A DNA stretch of 5,100 bases from Chitinophagaceae bacterium UBA4412. Its GTDB lineage: Bacteria; Bacteroidota; Bacteroidia; Chitinophagales; Chitinophagaceae. Shown piece by piece: positions 1 to 5,100 of the stretch; position 1 is the first letter of the stretch; the number at the start of each line of letters is the position of its first letter. A model generated the notes under the pieces. It was not told where the DNA came from. It was given only the letters and a program-made list of their open reading frames with translations, and searched no databases. The position numbers and the translations under genes were made by a program. The stretch covers positions 20,811-25,910 of the forward strand of contig DGQO01000208.1 in assembly GCA_002400445.1 (NCBI GenBank). Direction: 5' to 3'.

Positions 1-591
1 CTGCATTTATGTAATGTAGCCAGCCAAAAAGATGTAGATAACCTGTTTGAAGAAATTGGAAATATTCATATCCTGGTAAATAATGCGGGCATTGCCCATA
101 TTGGTAAAGCTGACAATACCAGCGAAGCGGATTTTGATCGGGTAATGAATGTAAATGTAAAAGGGGTGTACAATTGTATTCATGCCGCCATTCCACAATT
201 AAGAAAATCATCGGGTGGTGTTATTTTAAATATGGCTTCCATAGCGGCCTGGGTCGGTTTGCCAGACAGGTTTGTTTACTCTACGGCCAAAGGTGCTGTA
301 ATGTCTATGACCATGAGTGTGGCTAAGGATTATATCCAGGAAAATATTCGCTGCAATTCTATTTCACCTGCCCGGGTGCATACTCCTTTTGTGGATGGAT
401 TTATCCAGAAAACCTATCCCGGCCAGGAAAAAGAAATGTTTGAGAAATTATCTAAAACCCAACCCATTGGCCGTATGGCAGAGCCGGTAGAAGTGGCGGG
501 GCTGGCGTTGTACTTATGCAGTGATGAGTCTGCATTTATTACCGGCTGCGATTATCCCATTGATGGCGGCTTTATCAAATTGAACAACTAA
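1..591 (+). CDS. Classical SDR oxidoreductase, N-terminus cut by window edge; probable 2-keto-3-deoxy-L-fuconate 4-dehydrogenase
   Basis: The frame is open from base 1 to the TAA at 589-591, giving 196 visible residues. Classical SDRs are about 250 residues, so some 55 are missing, including the TGxxxGIG nucleotide-binding loop. Visible family marks are NNAG (residues 27-30, bases 79-90), the catalytic Asn in NVKG (residue 52), and the Ser80-Tyr93-Lys97 set, with Tyr and Lys in YSTAK (277-291). A PARVHTP segment follows, where SDRs usually have PGxVxTP, and the protein ends with the usual ITGxxxxxDGG. The catalytic set is intact, so this should be an active NAD(P)-dependent cytoplasmic dehydrogenase. 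Its place ahead of a fucosidase, an FAH hydrolase and a mutarotase suggests oxidation of the C4 hydroxyl of 2-keto-3-deoxy-L-fuconate, producing the substrate of the FAH enzyme. That substrate is inferred; the SDR family assignment is firm. An ATG at 145 lies inside the domain, after NNAG, and is not the start. Confidence 0.93.
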   Translation: MHLCNVASQKDVDNLFEEIGNIHILVNNAGIAHIGKADNTSEADFDRVMNVNVKGVYNCIHAAIPQLRKSSGGVILNMASIAAWVGLPDRFVYSTAKGAVMSMTMSVAKDYIQENIRCNSISPARVHTPFVDGFIQKTYPGQEKEMFEKLSKTQPIGRMAEPVEVAGLALYLCSDESAFITGCDYPIDGGFIKLNN

Positions 592-606
592 TTAAAATAT
601 CTTGAA

Positions 607-2097
607 ATGAAAAGAGGCTATTTTTTAATGCTGCTGATTTTGAAGTTATCCGTTTCACAGGCACAGATTAATAATTATGTAGAAATTTCTGCAACGGATA
701 CAGAAAATGATATTATACGCAAGGCTGCAAATGTGAAACCTACCGCAAGGCAGTTACGCTGGCAGCAACTGGAACTCACCGCTTTTTTTCACCTTGGTGT
801 AAATACGTTTACGGATAAAGAATGGGGCGATGGTACAGAAAGCCCCGCTATATTTAATCCAACCGAATTAGATACGAGGCAATGGGTAAAGGCTTGTAAA
901 GATGCAGGAATCAAACAAGTGATCATAACGGCAAAACATCATGATGGTTTTTGTTTATGGCCAAGCGAGTTCACCAATCATTCTGTAAAGAACGCACCAT
1001 GGAAAAATGGTAAAGGCGATGTGGTAAAAGAATTAAGCGAAGCATGTAAGGAAATGAATATTGGATTTGGCATTTACTTATCTCCCTGGGACAGAAATCA
1101 TCCATCCTATGGTACGGAAGCGTACAACGATTATTTTGTGCAACAACTCACAGAGTTGCTAAGCAATTATGGAACAGTAGATGAGGTTTGGTTTGATGGT
1201 GCTAACGGAGAGGGAAAAAATGGTAAAAAGCAGGTGTATGATTTTGACAGGTGGTATAAAGTAATTAGAAATTTACAACCGCAGGCGGTAATTGCCATCA
1301 TGGGTCCTGATGTGAGATGGGTGGGTACGGAAACAGGTTACGGCCGGGAGCAGGAGTGGAGTGTGGTGCCCGTGAATGTAATGGATGCAGCAGAAGTTTC
1401 AAGTAACTCGCAGACATCGGTTGCTATAAAACCCACGGGTGATATGCGTGGAGATGTTTTGGGTAGCCGGGAAAAAATTTTGAAGGCAAAAGCGCTTGCC
1501 TGGTACCCGGCAGAAACGGATGTATCTATAAGGCCAGGATGGTTCTATCATAGCCAGGAGGATGATAAAGTAAAATCGCCAGAAAAACTTTTAGACATCT
1601 ATTTTAATGCTGTGGGAAGGAACGGTGTTTTATTACTCAACATACCGCCGGACAGAAAAGGCTTGTTAAGCGATGCCGATATAAAAAGTTTAGTGGGATG
1701 GACCAAATTGAGAGACGATCTATTCTCCAACAACCTGGCGAAGGATGCTAAATTGAAATTGCCTAAAAAAGGTAAATCCCGTTTGTTATTTGATGGAAAA
1801 GATGCGACTGCAATAACCTGGAAAAAGGAGCTTAGCCAATACACGATAGCCTTAGATTTAAAGAATGAACAGACTTTCAGTGTTTGTAATTTGCAGGAAG
1901 ATATCAGCAAGGGTCAGCGGGTAGAAAAGTTTGAGCTGGAGGGATGGCAAAATGGACATTGGATAAAAATTACAGAAGGCACTACCATTGGTTATAAGCG
2001 CTTATTAAAGTTTAAACCTTTCACTACGTCAAAAATCAGGCTCTGCATTTTGTCATCAAGGTTGCAGCCCAGCATTGCGGAAATTGGGTTGTTTTAA
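607..2097 (+). CDS. Secreted GH29 alpha-L-fucosidase, subfamily B-like
   Basis: This 496-residue glycoside hydrolase would release L-fucose from fucosylated glycans. Residues 1-19 form a signal peptide: MKR, a hydrophobic stretch, then SVSQA before the cut. There is no lipobox Cys, so a soluble periplasmic or secreted enzyme is likely. The GH29 barrel covers roughly 35-350, with FHLGVNTFTDKEWG (61-74), KHHDGFCLWPS (110-120), YLSPWDRN (157-164) and WFDGA (195-199). Asp197 in WFDGA is the expected nucleophile. Glu242 in the RWVGTETG stretch is the likely acid/base, inferred from its spacing of about 45 residues as in characterised GH29-B enzymes. The signature resembles the branch often specific for alpha-1,3/1,4 branch fucose, but specificity is inferred. 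Residues about 372-496 look like a discoidin-type (F5/8C-like) beta domain ending in PSIAEIGLF. The start follows the previous stop by 15 bases, suggesting co-transcription; no Shine-Dalgarno is seen. The length is at the short end for the family, without an extra C-terminal CBM. Confidence 0.95.
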   Translation: MKRGYFLMLLILKLSVSQAQINNYVEISATDTENDIIRKAANVKPTARQLRWQQLELTAFFHLGVNTFTDKEWGDGTESPAIFNPTELDTRQWVKACKDAGIKQVIITAKHHDGFCLWPSEFTNHSVKNAPWKNGKGDVVKELSEACKEMNIGFGIYLSPWDRNHPSYGTEAYNDYFVQQLTELLSNYGTVDEVWFDGANGEGKNGKKQVYDFDRWYKVIRNLQPQAVIAIMGPDVRWVGTETGYGREQEWSVVPVNVMDAAEVSSNSQTSVAIKPTGDMRGDVLGSREKILKAKALAWYPAETDVSIRPGWFYHSQEDDKVKSPEKLLDIYFNAVGRNGVLLLNIPPDRKGLLSDADIKSLVGWTKLRDDLFSNNLAKDAKLKLPKKGKSRLLFDGKDATAITWKKELSQYTIALDLKNEQTFSVCNLQEDISKGQRVEKFELEGWQNGHWIKITEGTTIGYKRLLKFKPFTTSKIRLCILSSRLQPSIAEIGLF

Positions 2098-2144
2098 CCA
2101 GAGTATGATACTGAAGATGAATAACGAAAAGAAAAAATACAGAT

Positions 2145-2996
2145 ATGAAATTGATAAGATTCGGCGAGGCCGGTAAAGAAAAACCAGGTATTATTTTAAA
2201 CGATAAATGGTATGATGTTTCCTCTTTTGTAAAGGATTATGATGAAACCTTTTTTGAAAATGGAGGACTCGATCAATTAAAAGAAGCGCTGGCAGATAAT
2301 CCTACATTGCCGGAGATACCTGCTGGTACAAGGCTTGGTTCAGTGGTAGCAAGGCCATCTAAGATCATTTGTATTGGCTTAAACTTTAGTGACCATGCAA
2401 AGGAAACCGGGGCAGCTATTCCCGCAGAACCTATTATATTTTTCAAATCAACCACGGCCTTATGTGGTCCTGATGATGATTTAATCATCCCAAAGAATAG
2501 TACAAAAACAGACTGGGAAGTTGAACTGGCCCTGGTGATAGGAAAGAAGGCAAGTTATGTGGAAGAAGATGCAGCCATGGATTATGTAGCCGGTTATTGC
2601 CTGCATAATGATTATAGCGAAAGAGCTTTTCAATTGGAAATGGGCGGGCAATGGGTAAAAGGTAAGAGCTGTGATAGCTTTGCGCCGCTAGGTCCCTGGC
2701 TTTGTACAACCGATGAAATTGAGGATGTAAATAATTTAAAGATGTGGCTTATGGTAAATGGTAAAACATTTCAAAACAGCAATAGCTCTAATTTAATTTT
2801 CAAAATACCTTTCCTCGTTCATTACCTCAGCCAGTACATGACGCTGTTACCTGGCGATGTGATCAGTACCGGAACACCACCCGGAGTTGGTCTCGGTATA
2901 AAGCCCCATCCCATCTACGTACAACCCGGTGATGTTATTGAGCTGGGCATAGAAGGACTGGGCAGTAGTAAACAAATTGCAAAAGCCTATCAATAA
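2145..2996 (+). CDS. FAH-family hydrolase, probable 2,4-diketo-3-deoxy-L-fuconate hydrolase
   Basis: This is a complete 283-residue fumarylacetoacetate hydrolase family protein, with the N-terminal cap domain plus catalytic beta-roll typical of the FAHD1-like branch. GLNFSDHAKETG (78-89) carries the lid His84/Glu87 dyad. FFKSTTAL (99-106) carries a conserved Lys101. Glu125 and Glu127 in DWEVELALVIGK, together with Asp156 in NDYSER, form the expected Mg/Mn site. GKSCDSFAPLGPW (173-185) and GTPPGVG (243-249) complete the family signature, so the active site appears intact. Members cleave C-C bonds in 2,4-diketo acids or decarboxylate oxaloacetate-like acids in the cytoplasm. Beside a fucosidase and two SDRs, the best fit is cleavage of 2,4-diketo-3-deoxy-L-fuconate to pyruvate and L-lactate; the rhamnonate analogue is possible. 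The ATG at 2145 follows an A-rich tract (2127-2138) and no Shine-Dalgarno, as is common in Bacteroidota. The stop lies two bases before the mutarotase ATG, so the two genes are tightly linked. Confidence 0.92.
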   Translation: MKLIRFGEAGKEKPGIILNDKWYDVSSFVKDYDETFFENGGLDQLKEALADNPTLPEIPAGTRLGSVVARPSKIICIGLNFSDHAKETGAAIPAEPIIFFKSTTALCGPDDDLIIPKNSTKTDWEVELALVIGKKASYVEEDAAMDYVAGYCLHNDYSERAFQLEMGGQWVKGKSCDSFAPLGPWLCTTDEIEDVNNLKMWLMVNGKTFQNSNSSNLIFKIPFLVHYLSQYMTLLPGDVISTGTPPGVGLGIKPHPIYVQPGDVIELGIEGLGSSKQIAKAYQ

Positions 2997-2998
2997 AA

Positions 2999-3334
2999 AT
3001 GCACATGAAAAGATATTGCCTGGCATTGGATTTAATAGATGATGAAGCCCTGATAGCTGAATATGAAAAAATGCACCGGGAGGTTTGGCCGGAAATCATC
3101 AGTAGTATTAAAAATGCAAAGATTGATCAGTTAGAAATTTATCGTGCCGGCAACAGGTTGTTTATGATCATGGAAGCTGGTGATGGTTTTACTTTTGAAA
3201 AAAAAGCAGCCATGGATGCGGCAAATGAAACGGTTCGGCAATGGGAAGAACTGATGTGGAAATACCAGCAAGCACTACCCACTGCAAAGCCGGGAGAAAA
3301 GTGGGTGCTGATGAACAGAATATTTAGCCTATAA
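2999..3334 (+). CDS. RhaM/DUF718-type sugar mutarotase, probable L-fucose mutarotase
   Basis: This small 111-residue cytoplasmic protein belongs to the L-rhamnose mutarotase (RhaM, DUF718, COG3254) family, whose members interconvert alpha and beta anomers of 6-deoxy sugars. Numbered from the ATG at 2999, Tyr22, His26 and Trp30 in YEKMHREVWPEI match the conserved active-site cluster. The central LEIYRAGNRLFMIMEA strand, a Trp-rich WEELMWKY helix and the C-terminal WVLMNRIFSL also fit. Length agrees with the family (about 104-115). A second in-frame ATG at 3005 gives MKRYCLALDL and agrees better with the usual N-terminus, so the true start may be 3005. Either start lies within 10 bases of the upstream FAH stop, implying translational coupling. 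It is unrelated in fold to FucU. L-fucose rather than L-rhamnose as substrate is inferred from the fucosidase and the fucose-dehydrogenase-like SDR nearby. Confidence 0.93.
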   Translation: MHMKRYCLALDLIDDEALIAEYEKMHREVWPEIISSIKNAKIDQLEIYRAGNRLFMIMEAGDGFTFEKKAAMDAANETVRQWEELMWKYQQALPTAKPGEKWVLMNRIFSL

Positions 3335-3337
3335 TAA

Positions 3338-3365
3338 TTTGTTCAAAATGTACTGAATAACTTTT
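3338..3365 (+). promoter_or_regulatory. Weak candidate Bacteroidota-type promoter in the 64-base gap before the second SDR
   Basis: The gap 3335-3398 is the longest between plus-strand genes. It contains TTTG (3338-3341) and, 16 bases downstream, TAACTTTT (3358-3365), which matches seven of eight bases of the Bacteroidota -7 consensus TAnnTTTG. The spacing is slightly shorter than usual, and such matches arise easily by chance in A/T-rich DNA. If real, it would give an internal transcript for the SDR starting at 3399. The gap has no obvious hairpin, so read-through from upstream is also plausible. Confidence 0.22.
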
Positions 3366-3398
3366 ACGGAATACTCCTAAACTTTTTAATTCTCCATC

Positions 3399-4178
3399 AT
3401 GGATTTGCAACTTCAACACAAAGTAATTATTGTAACAGGCGGTGCCAGGGGCATTGGTGGGGGAATTGTAGAGGTTCTGGCCAATGAAGGAGCTATCCCC
3501 GTGATCATAAGCCGCACGGAAATCCATAATCAAAAATTAGTGGATGAGCTGGAATTGCAAGGCCAACAGTCTTTCCAGGTGGTAGCAGAACTGACTGACC
3601 CTGCACAATGTGAAGCAGCCGTAAAATCAATTGTTGAACGATTTGGCAGGATTGATGGCCTGGTAAATAATGCCGGGGTAAACGATGGCATTGGGTTAGA
3701 AAAAGGTAACTATGAAGATTTCATGGCTTCATTGCACAAGAACCTGGTGCATTATTATTTAATGGCACATCATGCTTTGCCCTGGTTAAAACAAAGCAAG
3801 GGCCCCATTGTAAACATCAGTTCTAAAACAGCGGATACCGGCCAGGGAAATACTTCTGCCTACGCTGCCTCAAATGGTGGTCGCAATGCACTCACCCGGG
3901 AGTGGGCAGTTGAACTGCTGCCTTATGGCATCAGGGTTAACGCTGTTGTTGTTGCAGAAACCCTTACACCTCTTTATGAAAAATGGTTGCAAACTTTCGA
4001 CAATCCTGAGCAGCGCTTAAAAGAAATAACCGAAAAAATTCCTTTTGAAAACAGGATGACCACTACAGAAGAAATTGCTAATATGGTGGCATTTCTTTTA
4101 TCTTCAAAATCATCTCATACCACAGGTCAATTAATTTATGTAGATGGTGGATATGTACACCTGGACCGTGCTATTTAA
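3399..4178 (+). CDS. SDR-family L-fucose dehydrogenase-like protein with Asn replacing the catalytic Lys
   Basis: This is a complete 259-residue classical SDR. It has the nucleotide-binding loop TGGARGIGG (13-21), NNAG (90-93), the structural Asn115, Ser142, and Tyr155 in the YAASN segment (156-159 follow Tyr). The ISSKTADTGQGNTSAY stretch, LTREWAVELLPYGIRVNAV and the ending DGGYVHLDRAI resemble bacterial L-fucose dehydrogenases that oxidise L-fucose to L-fuconolactone with NAD(P). The oddity is at residue 159: the YxxxK lysine is Asn (AAT, 3873-3875), whereas the first SDR in this window keeps its Lys. The frame is otherwise intact with no sign of decay, so this may be a subfamily trait rather than a pseudogene. 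The protein is cytoplasmic, with no signal peptide. The start is the ATG that places the Rossmann beta-strand at residues 7-13, as usual. L-fucose is the leading substrate guess; another aldose or a non-oxidative role is possible given the missing Lys. Confidence 0.92.
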   Translation: MDLQLQHKVIIVTGGARGIGGGIVEVLANEGAIPVIISRTEIHNQKLVDELELQGQQSFQVVAELTDPAQCEAAVKSIVERFGRIDGLVNNAGVNDGIGLEKGNYEDFMASLHKNLVHYYLMAHHALPWLKQSKGPIVNISSKTADTGQGNTSAYAASNGGRNALTREWAVELLPYGIRVNAVVVAETLTPLYEKWLQTFDNPEQRLKEITEKIPFENRMTTTEEIANMVAFLLSSKSSHTTGQLIYVDGGYVHLDRAI

Positions 4179-4194
4179 TGCGGTCATCCGCATT
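4177..4194. terminator. Perfect 7-bp inverted repeat at the convergent gene junction; possible terminator hairpin
   Basis: AATGCGG (4177-4183) and CCGCATT (4188-4194) are exact reverse complements around a TCAT loop. The repeat begins in the stop codon of the plus-strand SDR and lies 25 bases beyond the minus-strand regulator's stop, so it could act on both transcripts. Neither side has the T-run of a classical intrinsic terminator, so termination is only inferred from position and symmetry. Confidence 0.38.
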
Positions 4195-4219
4195 TAGTGC
4201 CGGGGAAAACGGGCCGCCG

Positions 4220-5100
4220 TTATTTTTGGTATGCCAGTCTTAAAGTATTTTTCCGATATCTTTTTGGGCTTGATTTAGCTATTTCTTTAAAATGCTTATT
4301 AAAGTTGGAGATGGTTTTAAAACCACATTGGTAAGCTACTTCAGAAATGGGCAAATCCGTATCAAGGAGATACTCACAAGCTTTTGAAATGCGCACTTCA
4401 TTAAGGTACGCTATGAAAGGTTTGTTGGTCTTTCTTTTAAACATTCTGCAAAAGGACTGCGGTGTGAGTAGCGACAGGCTTGCAACTTTATTCAATGAAA
4501 TTTCTGACTTAAAATTTTCCTGAACGAATTTATACACCACATTCAGCCGGTCTGTTTCTGCATGGCCTATTTCCGGTTGATACCCTTCACTGCTTATCAA
4601 TCGTAAATCCTTTGACCTGCACAGCGTATTAAAAATATCAAATAAGCCAATGATTTTATCCAGGCCTTTTTTTGTGCGCATTTTTTCTAATTTCCCTGCT
4701 ACAATCTCTTTGGTTTTACCGCTAACCTGTACTCCTTTTTCTCCCATTTTGAAAAAATCGCAAATCATTCCCGTTTCTTCCATGCTGTAAAAAACAGGGC
4801 CTAATACATCAGCATTAAAATAAAGGACAATGGCTTTTGCCCGTAAGGTTGATGTTTCCTGGTAATACACTTCGTCGTTTAGCCAGACGTGCGGGAGGTT
4901 GCGGCCCACAAAAACCATATCACCTGCGCTGAAGGATTCTATCTTGTCTCCAATAATTCTTTTACCACTACTTTCTTTGATGTAAACCAATTCTAATTCC
5001 GGGTGAAAATGAAATGGCGCCTTGAAAAAAGATTCATCTCTTTCCAGGATGGATATATGACTGTTTAGCCCCGGCGTTATTTCTGTTTTATAGATTTTCA
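4220..5100 (-). CDS. AraC-family transcriptional regulator with N-terminal cupin domain; start at or beyond the window edge
   Basis: The minus-strand frame ends at TAA (4222-4220) and stays open to base 5100. An internal TTG at 4990-4988 could be taken as a start, but 36 further codons upstream read as good protein and include FHFHPELELVYIKE (HxHxE cupin motif, bases 5014-4979). The last two bases, read as TG on the minus strand, would complete an ATG if base 5101 is T, giving about 293 residues, the usual length of this family. On that numbering the cupin sensor domain fills about 1-145, and the AraC DNA-binding domain about 185-285. The latter has two helix-turn-helix units, SLNKVASLSLLTPQSF (from about 202) and PISEVAYQCGFKTISNF (from about 251), then SPKRYRK. 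It probably senses a sugar or sugar-acid and controls the neighbouring fucose genes. It is convergent with them, so the target promoter is not in the shared 41-base gap. The ligand is unknown. Confidence 0.93.
   Translation of the reverse strand, partial: KIYKTEITPGLNSHISILERDESFFKAPFHFHPELELVYIKESSGKRIIGDKIESFSAGDMVFVGRNLPHVWLNDEVYYQETSTLRAKAIVLYFNADVLGPVFYSMEETGMICDFFKMGEKGVQVSGKTKEIVAGKLEKMRTKKGLDKIIGLFDIFNTLCRSKDLRLISSEGYQPEIGHAETDRLNVVYKFVQENFKSEISLNKVASLSLLTPQSFCRMFKRKTNKPFIAYLNEVRISKACEYLLDTDLPISEVAYQCGFKTISNFNKHFKEIAKSSPKRYRKNTLRLAYQK

Noticed and set aside
7..198. Minus-strand open frame of 63 codons opposite the first SDR.
   Set aside because: The plus-strand frame here encodes the NNAG region of an SDR, so the opposite frame is incidental.
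1599..1910. Minus-strand open frame of 103 codons inside the fucosidase gene.
   Set aside because: It is antisense to a clearly conserved GH29 coding region and shows no domain or independent gene signals.
2105..2176. Short plus-strand ORF of 23 codons plus stop, starting in the gap before the FAH gene and overlapping its start in another frame (Lys/Arg-rich peptide).
   Set aside because: It is very short, its composition reflects the A-rich leader, it has no recognisable motif, and most of its 3' part is simply the FAH gene read out of frame.
2273..2709. Two adjacent minus-strand open frames opposite the FAH gene.
   Set aside because: Both are shadows of a well-conserved plus-strand gene, with low-complexity translations and no family resemblance.
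3324..3533. Minus-strand open frame spanning the gap before the second SDR.
   Set aside because: It mainly covers the antisense of the SDR N-terminus; its translation has no motif, and the plus-strand Rossmann signature is unambiguous.
4195..4219. GC-rich stretch between the convergent stops, examined for a second hairpin.
   Set aside because: Only 3-bp pairings such as CCG/CGG could be drawn, with no continuous stem, so it does not support a separate feature.

Overview
The window looks like chromosomal DNA from a Bacteroidota species, plausibly Chitinophagaceae-like. The evidence is moderate GC with A/T-rich gene starts, no clear Shine-Dalgarno sequences, and the style of the encoded proteins. 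No marker gene is present, so the taxonomic call is an inference. It holds most of a sugar-acid catabolic operon on the plus strand, followed by a convergent AraC-type regulator on the minus strand.

Layout: 1-591 is the C-terminal three quarters of a classical short-chain dehydrogenase (SDR) whose start lies left of the window. 607-2097 is a secreted GH29 alpha-L-fucosidase. 2145-2996 is a fumarylacetoacetate hydrolase (FAH) family enzyme. 2999-3334 is a RhaM/DUF718-type sugar mutarotase. 3399-4178 is a second SDR resembling L-fucose dehydrogenases. 4220-5100 (minus) is an AraC-family regulator whose frame stays open to the right edge. There is no gene-free stretch over 300 bases; the longest gap in the plus-strand run is 64 bases.

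Together the genes fit the non-phosphorylating (oxidative) L-fucose route. The fucosidase releases L-fucose in the periplasm or outside the cell. The mutarotase equilibrates anomers, and the second SDR would oxidise L-fucose to the lactone. A lactonase and an L-fuconate dehydratase, both absent here and expected upstream, would give 2-keto-3-deoxy-L-fuconate. The first SDR would oxidise C4, and the FAH enzyme would cleave the 2,4-diketo acid to pyruvate and lactate. Substrate identity is inferred from the gene combination; L-rhamnose-type acids are the main alternative for the intracellular steps.

Two points stand out. The second SDR has Asn where the catalytic Lys of the YxxxK motif should be. 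The AraC gene extends past the first in-frame TTG codon (4988-4990) to the window edge, adding an HxHxE cupin motif. No wholly new system is evident.
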